Position numbers and translations under genes: made by a program | Source of the DNA: NAT127 sp041655035 | GTDB taxonomy: Bacteria; Pseudomonadota; Gammaproteobacteria; Pseudomonadales; Porticoccaceae | Reading direction: 5' to 3' | Assembly (NCBI GenBank): GCA_041655035.1 | Contig: JBAZCN010000014.1 | Location: forward strand, 1 to 40,806 | Length of the DNA stretch: 40,806 nt | Shown: positions 15,309-25,117 of the stretch, one piece after another | How positions within the stretch are numbered: the first letter of the stretch is position 1 | How the letters are laid out: the number at the start of each line of letters is the position of its first letter | The notes under the pieces: generated by a model | The model's database searches: none | What the model was told of the DNA's origin: nothing | The model's input: only the letters and a program-made list of their open reading frames with translations

Positions 15309-16016
15309 ATGGTCGACCAGCTCAGCTTGCCGCTGTCGGTGCGCAACGAGGCGACGTTCGCCAACTTCCTCGCCGAGCCCGGCTCGCTGCGGGCGCAGGT
15401 GGTGGCGCTGCTGGAGAACGCCGCGGTTGCCGACAGCCAGGACACGGCGATTTACCTGTGGGGCGGCGAGGGCGCCGGTTGCAGTCACCTGCTCCAGGCC
15501 GCCTGCCAGCGGTTCCAGTGCCACGACCGGGGGGCGCAGTACCTGCCGCTCGACGAACTGCGCGGCTGCGACCCGGCAAGCTTGCTGGTGGATCTCGAAT
15601 TCCTGCCCCTGGTGTGTATCGCCGACATCGAGGCGGTGGCCGGCGATCGCGACTGGGAGGTGGCGTTGTTCAGCTTGTTCAATCGCGTGCGCGAGCAGGG
15701 CAACCTGCTGTTGATCGGTGCCAGCTGTCCGCCCCGCGAGTTGCCCCTGGTTCTGCCCGATCTGCAATCGCGACTGGCCTGGAGCCTGGTATTCCATCTC
15801 CCGCCCTATGGTGAAGCCGAGAAAGCGGCGATCCTGCGCTTCCGCGCCGCGCGCCTCGGTATCGAACTCGGCGAGGGCGTCATCGACTTTATCCTCAGTC
15901 GCGGGGAGCGTTCCCTGGCCACACTGATGAGCTACCTCGCCCGCCTCGACAAGGCATCGCTGTCGGCACAGCGCCGGGTCACCATCCCCTTCATCAAGGC
16001 GGTATTCGGCTGGTAG
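15309..16016 (+). CDS. hda: DnaA regulatory inactivator Hda
   Basis: The 235-residue protein is an AAA+ domain homologous to DnaA domain III. It begins with QLSLPL (residues 4-9), which matches the beta-clamp-binding motif of Hda, and then has a P-loop-like GGEGAGCSHLL (52-62), LPLVCIADIEAVAGD and the sensor-2 region TIPFIKAVFGW. Together with the sliding clamp, Hda promotes hydrolysis of DnaA-bound ATP and prevents re-initiation of replication. The P-loop lysine is a cysteine here (C58); Hda proteins vary at this place, E. coli having arginine there as I recall it. It is tightly linked to the DUF2066 gene. Confidence 0.93.
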   Translation: MVDQLSLPLSVRNEATFANFLAEPGSLRAQVVALLENAAVADSQDTAIYLWGGEGAGCSHLLQAACQRFQCHDRGAQYLPLDELRGCDPASLLVDLEFLPLVCIADIEAVAGDRDWEVALFSLFNRVREQGNLLLIGASCPPRELPLVLPDLQSRLAWSLVFHLPPYGEAEKAAILRFRAARLGIELGEGVIDFILSRGERSLATLMSYLARLDKASLSAQRRVTIPFIKAVFGW

Positions 16017-16150
16017 GTCGTTGCCGACCAGCCAGCACTCCCCGGCGAGCGGGCACACCAACCCTCGACGCGCCTTCATGGCGCCATACCACCGCCAACA
16101 TCGGCCGCAGTCGTGTTGGTCGCAAAAAACGCCCTTTGGGAGGGATTCGA

Positions 16151-16180
16151 TTGCTTGTGCGCCCGGTTGCGGGCATTAAT
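16151..16180 (+). promoter_or_regulatory. Possible promoter for the GGDEF/EAL gene
   Basis: TTGCTT (16151-16156) and ATTAAT (16175-16180) are 18 bases apart, a weak sigma-70-like pair about 70 bases before the predicted start. The rest of the 236-bp gap 16017-16252 shows no gene or clear terminator. Confidence 0.25.
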
Positions 16181-16252
16181 CTGCTCCTGTCTGGAAGAGG
16201 TTGGGTATCGTCGGTTGTGCCCGGCGCCGGGGCGTAGCGGCCCGGCGGCGCC

Positions 16253-18532
16253 ATGGGGGTCAGGGCCGCAAACATAATCCGGGGTTCCATTGTCGTCATG
16301 ATCGAGATCAATTCACCGGTACGGGCTGCGTTGCTGACCTTGCTCTTCGCCGAGCTGGTGGTCGCGGCTCTGCTGTTTTCTGGGGGCCATGGCTGGTATC
16401 TGGCGGGCTTGGTGGTGGTCGCCTGGCTGGCTTGCCTGATGATCGTCGCCCTGCCGGCGCCGCGGGGTATCGTCCAGCGGGTCGACGGCAGCCTGGAGCG
16501 CCGTTTCCTGATCGACAGCCTCGGTGAGCATTCGCCGATCATCTATACCGAGGTCAATCGCCAAGGCACCATCACCGAGCTGGGCGGCAGCGCCCTGGCT
16601 CTGGTCGGGGACAGCATGGGAGCCGCCGTCGGCGACGACGTCAGGGCCATAATGGGGGGCGACGAGCAGATCGCCGAAGATGTCCACCGGGCGATGGCCG
16701 GTGAACACTTCGTCTGCGAGCGGCTGTACGGGCCGCGTTACTACCGCCACCATTTCTTCCCGTCCTTCAGCCGTGCCGGCGAAATGCTCGGTTACTCCAG
16801 TGTCAGCATCGACCTGACCCAGGAGCGCAAATTGCGGACCGAGAACGATTTGTTGCGCAAGGTGTTGCAGAACACCACCGATGCGATCTCCATAGCCGAC
16901 CGCTATCGACGGGTCATCGGCATCAATTCGGCGTTCAGCGCCATCACCGGCTATTCCGATGACGAAGTGACCGGCCGCAAGGCGGGGTTGCCGCAGCTGG
17001 AAGTGGGCAATCTCGGCTTTTTCCGCGATATCGCCCGCAGCCTGAAAACCCGCGGGGTGTGGCAGGGCGAGGTCTGGGCGCGGCGCAAGAGCGGCGAACT
17101 CTATTCCGCCGCCCTCACGCTCAGCGCGGTCCGCGAAAATGGCGCGATCGCCCATTACCTCTGCTTTTTTTCCGACACCACCGACTTGACCGACATCCGC
17201 CGCAGCCGCGAGGAGTTGCAGCACCAGGTCAACCACGACCAGCTGACGGGCCTGCCCAATCGCCGGCTGTTTCTGGACCGCCTCGAACAGGCGATGAAAC
17301 GCGCCCGGCGCCTCGGCGGAAGCCTGGCGGTATTTTTCATCGACCTGGACAATTTCAAGCTGGTCAACGACTTCCACGGCCACCAGGCCGGCGACCAACT
17401 GCTCAGGACAGTGGGTGCACGGCTGGGGCAGAGCACCCGCGATGTCGACACCGTGGCGAGGCTGGCCGGAGATGAATTCACAGTGATCGTCGAGAACGTC
17501 GACAAGCACGCCCAGATCCTCGCCGTGGCCGACAAGATCGTCGAGTGCTTCAGCCAGCCTTTTGTGGTCGATGGGCAGTCCCTGGAGATTTCCGCCAGTA
17601 TCGGCATCGGTGTGTATCCCGACGACGGCGAGGATGTCCTCAGCCTGCTCGATGGTGCCGATGTCGCCATGTACAAAGCCAAGGCCCAGGGGCGCAACGG
17701 CTTTTTCTACCTGTCGGAGACCGCCGGAGATACCCGCGGCCAGCTGGCTCAGGCCGCCGACCTGCGCTTCGCCATCGACCGCGAACAACTGGAGTTGCTG
17801 TACCAGCCGCTGATGAGCCTGAACTCCGGTGCGGTGGTTGGCTGCGAAGCCCTGCTGCGCTGGAACCACGGTTCCCTGGGGGTGGTTTCGCCGAGGGATT
17901 TTCTGCCCGCAGTGGAGGCGGCGGGAGGAATGCCGCAACTGGGCACCTGGGTCGTTCACGAGGCCTGCCGGCAGTACGACCGGTGGCGCAGACAGGGACT
18001 GGCGCTCGACTTGCTGTCCATCAATATCGCCAGCCACCAGTTGGATGACGTCGGGTTTCTCGACAGGGCGCGGGAGGCTGTGGACGCCAATCGCCTGAAT
18101 CCGGCGATACTGGTGCTCGATATCCCCGAAACGCTGGTGCTTGCCGACCGGCGCCGGGCCCAGGACTTTATCGCCAAGGCCCATGCCCGGGGATTCAGCT
18201 GTGCGATCAACGATTTTGGCGCCAGCGGCAAACCCTTCGATTATCTTCGCGACCTGCCGGTGGCGATGATCAAGCTCGATCGGCAGATGATCAGTGTCGT
18301 TCGCGGCAGCAGTGATTCGCAGCCGTTGATCAACGCCATCGTCACGCTGGCCAACCTGCTCGGCATCAAGGTGCTCGGTGTGGGCGTCGAGCACTCCCGC
18401 CAGGAGGGCGTGCTGCGCGGCATGGGCTGCCACTTCGCCCAGGGTTATCTGTACTCCCGCCCGTTGAAGGCTGAAGAGTTTTCCGCCTACTGCGGGCCGG
18501 CGCTGCCGCTGCAGGACGTCGCCGGCGGCTAG
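16253..18532 (+). CDS. PAS-GGDEF-EAL cyclic-di-GMP protein with degenerate EAL domain
   Basis: The predicted order is: membrane segments near residues 26-65, a PAS-like region (about 80-190), a second PAS domain (about 205-320), a GGDEF domain (about 330-500) and an EAL domain (about 505-750). The GGDEF box is AGDEF (405-409), a tolerated variant. An RxxD inhibitory site (RDVD, 396-399) precedes it at the expected spacing, so diguanylate cyclase activity is plausible. In the EAL half the EAL motif (532-534) and E626 are present, but the DDFG metal-binding pair is N653-D654 and the AEGVE glutamate is valine (V710). That pattern predicts no phosphodiesterase activity. The ATG at 16253 is taken; an ATG at 16298 is an equally possible start. 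It sits between hda and an acyl-CoA dehydrogenase. Confidence 0.9.
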   Translation: MGVRAANIIRGSIVVMIEINSPVRAALLTLLFAELVVAALLFSGGHGWYLAGLVVVAWLACLMIVALPAPRGIVQRVDGSLERRFLIDSLGEHSPIIYTEVNRQGTITELGGSALALVGDSMGAAVGDDVRAIMGGDEQIAEDVHRAMAGEHFVCERLYGPRYYRHHFFPSFSRAGEMLGYSSVSIDLTQERKLRTENDLLRKVLQNTTDAISIADRYRRVIGINSAFSAITGYSDDEVTGRKAGLPQLEVGNLGFFRDIARSLKTRGVWQGEVWARRKSGELYSAALTLSAVRENGAIAHYLCFFSDTTDLTDIRRSREELQHQVNHDQLTGLPNRRLFLDRLEQAMKRARRLGGSLAVFFIDLDNFKLVNDFHGHQAGDQLLRTVGARLGQSTRDVDTVARLAGDEFTVIVENVDKHAQILAVADKIVECFSQPFVVDGQSLEISASIGIGVYPDDGEDVLSLLDGADVAMYKAKAQGRNGFFYLSETAGDTRGQLAQAADLRFAIDREQLELLYQPLMSLNSGAVVGCEALLRWNHGSLGVVSPRDFLPAVEAAGGMPQLGTWVVHEACRQYDRWRRQGLALDLLSINIASHQLDDVGFLDRAREAVDANRLNPAILVLDIPETLVLADRRRAQDFIAKAHARGFSCAINDFGASGKPFDYLRDLPVAMIKLDRQMISVVRGSSDSQPLINAIVTLANLLGIKVLGVGVEHSRQEGVLRGMGCHFAQGYLYSRPLKAEEFSAYCGPALPLQDVAGG

Positions 18533-18600
18533 GGCCCGTTGACGTATAGGCCATTGATAGGCGGAAGGAACCATGACGGGTCTGTGGTTCCTGCGGTGCG

Positions 18601-18630
18601 CATAGGGTAGGCCGGCGAAGGAAGCGCACC
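18601..18630 (+). repeat. Diverged half-copy of the REP-like element
   Basis: CATAGGGTAGGCCGGCGAAG followed by GAAGCGCACC resembles the first half of the elements at 9203, 9330 and 28018, with several changes that weaken the hairpin. It lies in the 266-bp gap between the GGDEF/EAL gene and the acyl-CoA dehydrogenase gene. Confidence 0.5.
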
Positions 18631-18758
18631 AGCGATGCGGCAGCATCGAGGCTGTTGTGTGTGGCTGGCGAAACGTCGACAGGTTCCAGCCGCGACGGCG
18701 GTTGCAATGGCCGCAAGTCGCCACCGCAGGGATCGCTGGCTTTGTCATCGGGGCCGGT

Positions 18759-18764
18759 TACAAT
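18759..18764 (+). promoter_or_regulatory. Candidate -10 box for the acyl-CoA dehydrogenase gene
   Basis: TACAAT stands 34 bases before the ATG at 18799, an ordinary distance for a short leader. The -35 region is weak. Confidence 0.35.
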
Positions 18765-18798
18765 GAGCCGGAACGCAATCGTGTTGGGAGCGCCGCTG

Positions 18799-20565
<1,767 letters not shown>

Positions 20566-20583
20566 GTGCCCCCGGCCGCTGAT

Positions 20584-21474
20584 TCAGGGTGGAGGCGCCG
20601 GTTGACCGGCTTCCCCTCGCAGCAGCGAAATGAACGCGTGGGCGGCGTTGGACAGGGTCTTGTCCCGGTGGTGGATGAAGCCGAGTTCTCGGGACAGTGC
20701 CAGCCCCTTGCAATCGAGCAGCCGCAGCGAGTCGTCGAGCATGGTGGCCGGCAGGATGCTCCAGCCGAGGCCCACTGACACTAGCATCTTGATGGTTTCC
20801 AGATAGTTGGTGGCCATCATCGCGCTAAGCGCGTAGCCCTCGCGATCGAAGAGCTTCTTGATCATGCGGCCGGTATAGGTGTCCTGGCCCGGCAGCACGG
20901 CGGGATAGCGGCTGAGAGCCGCGATATCCACCTCCGCCATGGCGGCCAGGGGGTGTTCCCACGCGACCATGGGTTCCAGCGGGTCCGGCCAGATCAGTTC
21001 GGCGTGGACCCTCGGGTGCGGCTCCGGCGCCAGGGTGATCACCGCCACTTCGAAGCGACCGTGCAGGATGCCCTCATAGGCCACTTCCGAATCCATGAAA
21101 TCCACTTCCAGGCTGACCTCGGGGTTGAGCACGGCAAAGCGCTTGAGCACCGGCGGCAGGCGGTGAAGGCCGATATGGTGACTGATGGCGATGCGCAGGT
21201 TGCCCGAGATGTTGCCCGACAGATCCTGGATCAGCTGGCGTGTCTCCCCCAGTTCGCGAAGAATGCGTTCGGCGCGCGGCCGCAGTGCCTTGCCGGCCTC
21301 GGTGAGGTAGATGGTGCGCGATATGCGGTCGAAAAGGCGACAGCCGAGCTGCTCCTCGAGCAGGGCGATGCGCTTGCTGATGGCCGGCTGGGTGAGGTGG
21401 CTGCGCTCCGCGGCGGCGGAGAACGAGCCGGTCTCGACCACGGCGACGAAGGCTTCGAGCAGTTGTGTGTCCAT
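20584..21474 (-). CDS. LysR-type regulator facing leuC
   Basis: The 296-residue protein has a typical N-terminal LysR helix-turn-helix (LLEAFVAVVETGSFSAAAERSHLTQPAISKRIALLEEQLGCRLFDR, residues 5-50) and a substrate-binding domain with VAYEGILHGRFEVAVITL and MLVSVGLGWSILP. It reads away from leuC across a 111-bp gap with an inverted-repeat operator candidate. A LysR gene sits at the same place in Pseudomonas as I recall it. It is therefore likely to control leuCD and possibly itself. The effector is unknown. Confidence 0.92.
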   Translation of the reverse strand: MDTQLLEAFVAVVETGSFSAAAERSHLTQPAISKRIALLEEQLGCRLFDRISRTIYLTEAGKALRPRAERILRELGETRQLIQDLSGNISGNLRIAISHHIGLHRLPPVLKRFAVLNPEVSLEVDFMDSEVAYEGILHGRFEVAVITLAPEPHPRVHAELIWPDPLEPMVAWEHPLAAMAEVDIAALSRYPAVLPGQDTYTGRMIKKLFDREGYALSAMMATNYLETIKMLVSVGLGWSILPATMLDDSLRLLDCKGLALSRELGFIHHRDKTLSNAAHAFISLLRGEAGQPAPPP

Positions 21475-21489
21475 TGGTGGATATTAATG

Positions 21490-21506
21490 GATTCCTATTT
21501 GGAATC
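21490..21506. promoter_or_regulatory. LysR-type operator candidate between the regulator and leuC
   Basis: GATTCC and GGAATC form a perfect 6-bp inverted repeat around TATTT. The inner part has the T-N11-A symmetry of a LysR box. The site is 16 bases upstream of the LysR start codon and about 80 bases upstream of leuC. A further GGAATCC half-site occurs at 21541-21547, close to the leuC start. The surrounding sequence is markedly AT-rich, as expected of two divergent promoters. Confidence 0.6.
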
Positions 21507-21585
21507 AAATCTATAAAAATTATGAATTTGTTTTATCAATGGAATCCTTTTATCATGTCGGCAATTCTGCAACGAGGATTCGAAC

Positions 21586-23007
21586 ATGGCAGGCAAAACC
21601 CTCTATGACAAACTCTGGGATGCCCATTTGGTGGAATCCCGCCCCGATGGCACGGCGCTTCTCTATATCGACCGCCATATCATCCATGAGGTCACGTCTC
21701 CCCAGGCGTTCGAGGGGCTGCGCATCGCCGGCCGCAAGCCCTGGCGGCTCGACAGCAACATCGCCACCCCGGATCACAACGTGCCCACCGACAAGAATGA
21801 GCGCAAGGGCGGCATCAGCACCATCGTCGATGAAGTGTCGCGGATCCAGGTGCAGACGCTCGACGACAACTGCGACGAGTTCGGCATCACCGAATTCAAG
21901 ATCAACGATATCGGCCAGGGCATCGTCCACGTGATCGGCCCCGAACTGGGGGTGACCCTGCCCGGCGCGACCGTCGTGTGCGGCGATTCCCACACTGCCA
22001 CCCATGGCGCCTTCGGCTGCCTGGCGCACGGCATCGGCACCTCCGAGGTCGAGCACGTGCTCGCCACCCAGTGCCTGGTCACCTCCAAGATGAAGAACAT
22101 GCTGGTCAGGGTTGACGGCGAGCTCGGTCCCGGCGTCACCGCCAAGGATGTGATCCTGGCCATCATCGGCAAGATCGGCACTGCCGGCGGCACCGGCTAT
22201 GCCATCGAGTTCGGCGGCAGCACCATCCGCAACCTGTCGATGGAAGGCCGCATGACGATCTGCAACATGGCCATCGAAGGGGGCGCCCGGGTGGGCCTGG
22301 TCGGGGTCGACGAAAAGTCCATCGAGTATGTCCGCGGCACCCGTTTTGCGCCCACTGGCGAGACCTGGGACAAGGCCGTCGCATACTGGCAGACCCTGCA
22401 GTCCGACGACGACGCCCATTTCGATGCGGTGGTCGAGCTGAATGCCGCAGAGATCGAACCCCATGTGAGCTGGGGCACTTCACCGGACATGGTGGTGCCG
22501 ATCAGCGGCCTGGTGCCGCGGCCCGAAGATCAGGCCGATGCCACCCGCCAGAAGGGCTACCAGCGCGCCCTCGACTATATGGGGCTGGAGGGCGGCATTC
22601 CCGTCACCGATATCAAGATCGACAAGGTGTTTATCGGTTCCTGCACCAATTCGCGGATCGAAGACCTGCGGGCCGCAGCGGCGATCGCCAAGGGCCGCAA
22701 GGTGGCGGACAGCATCAAGAAAGTGTATGTGGTGCCCGGTTCTCATCTGGTGAAGATCCAGGCTGAGCAGGAAGGTCTCGACAAGATCTTCATCGAGGCG
22801 GGCATGGACTGGCGGGAGCCCGGCTGTTCCATGTGCCTGGCGATGAACTCCGATATCCTGGGGCGCGGCGAGCACTGCGCGTCGACCTCCAACCGCAACT
22901 TCGAAGGGCGCCAGGGTCCCGGCGGACGCACTCACCTGATGAGCCCGGCGATGGCCGCGGCAGCTGCCATCACCGGCCATATCGTCGATGTTCGCCAACT
23001 GTCCTGA
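21586..23007 (+). CDS. leuC: 3-isopropylmalate dehydratase, large subunit
   Basis: The 473-residue protein carries GDSHTATHGAFGCLAHGIGTSEVEHV and the three cysteines that ligate the [4Fe-4S] cluster: C353 in GSCTNSR, and C414 and C417 in PGCSMC. With LeuD it isomerises 2-isopropylmalate to 3-isopropylmalate in leucine synthesis. GAGGA precedes the ATG by 7 bases. Its stop is 24 bases before leuD. Length is the usual one for the family. Confidence 0.97.
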   Translation: MAGKTLYDKLWDAHLVESRPDGTALLYIDRHIIHEVTSPQAFEGLRIAGRKPWRLDSNIATPDHNVPTDKNERKGGISTIVDEVSRIQVQTLDDNCDEFGITEFKINDIGQGIVHVIGPELGVTLPGATVVCGDSHTATHGAFGCLAHGIGTSEVEHVLATQCLVTSKMKNMLVRVDGELGPGVTAKDVILAIIGKIGTAGGTGYAIEFGGSTIRNLSMEGRMTICNMAIEGGARVGLVGVDEKSIEYVRGTRFAPTGETWDKAVAYWQTLQSDDDAHFDAVVELNAAEIEPHVSWGTSPDMVVPISGLVPRPEDQADATRQKGYQRALDYMGLEGGIPVTDIKIDKVFIGSCTNSRIEDLRAAAAIAKGRKVADSIKKVYVVPGSHLVKIQAEQEGLDKIFIEAGMDWREPGCSMCLAMNSDILGRGEHCASTSNRNFEGRQGPGGRTHLMSPAMAAAAAITGHIVDVRQLS

Positions 23008-23030
23008 GACCAGGGCCTGAGGAAAAGACC

Positions 23031-23678
23031 ATGAAAGCATTTGTATCTCACACCGGGCTGGTCGGCCCTATCGATCTGGCCAATGTCGACACCGACATGA
23101 TCATCCCCAAGCAGTTCCTGAAATCGATCAAGCGCTCGGGCTTTGGCCCTTACTTGTTCGATGAAATGCGCTACCTGGATGAAGGCTGGTACGGCAAGGA
23201 TTGTTCCACCCGGCCGCTGAACCCCGATTTCGCGCTGAACCAGACGCGCTACCAGGGTGCCTCGATCCTCCTGGCACGGGAGAATTTCGGCTGCGGCTCG
23301 AGCCGCGAGCACGCCCCCTGGGCGCTCGACGACTATGGCATTCGCGTCATCATCGCTCCGAGTTTTGCCGATATTTTCTACAACAACTGCTTCAAGAATG
23401 GAATGCTGCCGATCATCCTCGACAAGTCGGTGGTGGCCGAGCTGTTTGCCGAAACCGCGGCCAGTCCGGGCTATGCGCTGACCGTGGACCTCCCCGCGCA
23501 GACCATTGCCCGGCCGGGCGGCGAGGTCATCGATTTCGACATCGATGCATTCCGCAAGCAATGCCTGCTCGAAGGCCTGGACGAGATCGGCCTGACCCTC
23601 AAGGAAGCGGACAAGATCCGCGCCTTCGAGCAGCGCCACAAACAGGTCCAGCCATGGATGTTCGGGGCTATCCGCTAG
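23031..23678 (+). CDS. leuD: 3-isopropylmalate dehydratase, small subunit
   Basis: The ATG at 23031 follows GAGGA and gives 215 residues. It matches LeuD: LANVDTDMIIPKQFLKSIKRSGFG, RYQGASILLARENFGCGSSREHAPWAL, IIAPSFADIFYNNCFKNG and the C-terminal KQVQPWMF. It forms the LeuC-LeuD enzyme. The gene order leuC-leuD is usual. After it one would expect leuB (3-isopropylmalate dehydrogenase) in this synteny block, but only 70 bases separate it from asd and no leuB is present. Confidence 0.97.
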   Translation: MKAFVSHTGLVGPIDLANVDTDMIIPKQFLKSIKRSGFGPYLFDEMRYLDEGWYGKDCSTRPLNPDFALNQTRYQGASILLARENFGCGSSREHAPWALDDYGIRVIIAPSFADIFYNNCFKNGMLPIILDKSVVAELFAETAASPGYALTVDLPAQTIARPGGEVIDFDIDAFRKQCLLEGLDEIGLTLKEADKIRAFEQRHKQVQPWMFGAIR

Positions 23679-23748
23679 GAGCCGTCCGGCAGGGGCATCG
23701 GGTACGTGTTCGCTATTCTTCTACATCGGGTTATGGGAGGTCATTGAC

Positions 23749-24867
23749 GTGAAAAAGGTAGGTTTTGTCGGCTGGCGGGGCATGGTCGGTTCCGTGCTGA
23801 TGGAGCGCATGCAGGCGGAGAATGATTTCCGTGAACTGGATATCGAGCCGGTCTTTTTCACCACCTCCCAGGTGGGGCAGGCGGGCCCCGCGATCGGTGT
23901 CGACCTGCCGCCGCTCAAGGACGCCAGCGATATCGACGCGCTGAAGGCGCTCGACATCATCGTCACCTGCCAGGGCGGCGACTACACCAAGGCGGTGTTC
24001 CCGGCGCTGCGCAACGCCGGCTGGAACGGTTACTGGATCGACGCGGCCTCGGCGCTGCGCATGAACGATGACGCCATCGTCATCCTCGACCCGGTCAACC
24101 TCGGCGTGATCAAGAACGGCCTCTCGTCGGGGGTGAAAAACTACGTCGGCGGCAACTGTACCGTCAGCCTGATGTTGATGGCGCTCGGCGGCCTGTTCAA
24201 CGCCGGGCTGGTGGAGTGGACCAGCGCCATGACCTACCAGGCGGCGTCCGGCGCCGGCGCTCAGAACATGCGCGAGCTGATCGGCCAGATGGGGGCCATT
24301 CACCGCGGTGCCGAGGCCCTGCTGGCCAATCCCGCCAGCGCCATTCTCGACATCGACCGCCAGGTGGCGGCGACGATGCGCGGCAGCGACCTGCCGGTGG
24401 ACAATTTCGGATTTCCGCTGGCGGGCAGCCTGCTGCCGTGGATCGATACCGAGCTGCCTTCCGGGCAGAGTCGCGAGGAGTGGAAGGCTCAGGCCGAAAC
24501 CAACAAGATCCTCGGCCGGGAAGGCAATCCGATCCCGGTCGACGGCATCTGCGTGCGCGTCGGCGCCATGCGCTGCCACAGCCAGGCGCTGACGGTGAAG
24601 CTCAATCGCGACGTGCCGATGGATGAAATCCATCAACTCATCGGTGACGCCAACGACTGGGTCGACGTGGTGCCCAACCAGCGGCCGGACTCGCTCCAGC
24701 GGCTCACGCCCGCCGCCGTCACCGGCAAGCTCGATATCCCTGTAGGGCGGTTGCGCAAGATGAATCTCGGCCCTGAGTACCTGGCGGCCTTCACCGTCGG
24801 CGACCAACTGCTGTGGGGTGCGGCCGAGCCTCTGCGGCGGATGCTGCGCATCCTCATCGAAGGGTAG
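23749..24867 (+). CDS. asd: Aspartate-semialdehyde dehydrogenase
   Basis: The 372-residue protein has the N-terminal NADP-binding GFVGWRGMVGSVLMERM, the catalytic cysteine C137 in GGNCTVSLML, and the later GAGAQNMRELIGQMG and VGAMRCHSQALTVKL. It makes aspartate semialdehyde for lysine, threonine, methionine and cell-wall diaminopimelate. The start is GTG, supported by GGGAGG 9 bases upstream. It sits directly after leuD, where other relatives have leuB between them. A candidate terminator lies 21 bases after its stop. Confidence 0.96.
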   Translation: MKKVGFVGWRGMVGSVLMERMQAENDFRELDIEPVFFTTSQVGQAGPAIGVDLPPLKDASDIDALKALDIIVTCQGGDYTKAVFPALRNAGWNGYWIDAASALRMNDDAIVILDPVNLGVIKNGLSSGVKNYVGGNCTVSLMLMALGGLFNAGLVEWTSAMTYQAASGAGAQNMRELIGQMGAIHRGAEALLANPASAILDIDRQVAATMRGSDLPVDNFGFPLAGSLLPWIDTELPSGQSREEWKAQAETNKILGREGNPIPVDGICVRVGAMRCHSQALTVKLNRDVPMDEIHQLIGDANDWVDVVPNQRPDSLQRLTPAAVTGKLDIPVGRLRKMNLGPEYLAAFTVGDQLLWGAAEPLRRMLRILIEG

Positions 24868-24887
24868 ATAGAGCGCCAGCAAGCGGT

Positions 24888-24907
24888 TTGGGGGTTTCGT
24901 CCCCCAA
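24888..24907 (+). terminator. Possible terminator hairpin after asd
   Basis: TTGGGGG and CCCCCAA form a 7-bp stem with a 6-base loop (TTTCGT), 21 bases past the asd stop. No long T tract follows. A second short hairpin, GCCGACG/CGTCGGC at 24910-24925, lies just beyond. Together they could end the leuCD-asd transcript; the evidence is moderate. Confidence 0.45.
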
Positions 24908-24945
24908 TTGCCGACGCTCGTCGGCCGGTCCCCGGCAGGTGATTT

Positions 24946-24973
24946 CCATTGAAACGCTTTTATATTTCAATGG
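24946..24973 (+). promoter_or_regulatory. Perfect inverted repeat upstream of fimV, possible operator
   Basis: CCATTGAAA and TTTCAATGG are exact inverted complements around a 10-base spacer, giving a two-fold symmetric site of 28 bases. It lies about 145 bases before the fimV start codon in AT-rich sequence. A possible -10 box, TATGAT at 24982-24987, follows closely, so a repressor binding here could cover the promoter. The binding protein is unknown. Confidence 0.45.
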
Positions 24974-25117
24974 TTGTCCTTTATGATCCCGACGCTGATC
25001 GAGTGGCGCATTCCCGGTGATTTGTCGCTGGTTGTCGGCGCCCCGTGTCGCCTGCTGGCCGGGGCTGCGCCAGGGGCGCTATAACAACCGAGAAGGGATC
25101 TCATCCGAGGGAATAGC

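Noticed and set aside
14301..16079. 592-codon minus-strand ORF opposite DUF2066 and hda
   Set aside because: Spans two well-supported genes on the other strand and shows no motif.
16313..18748. 811-codon minus-strand ORF opposite the GGDEF/EAL gene
   Set aside because: Antisense shadow of a gene with recognisable domains; the peptide is rich in His, Gln and Val and has no family features.
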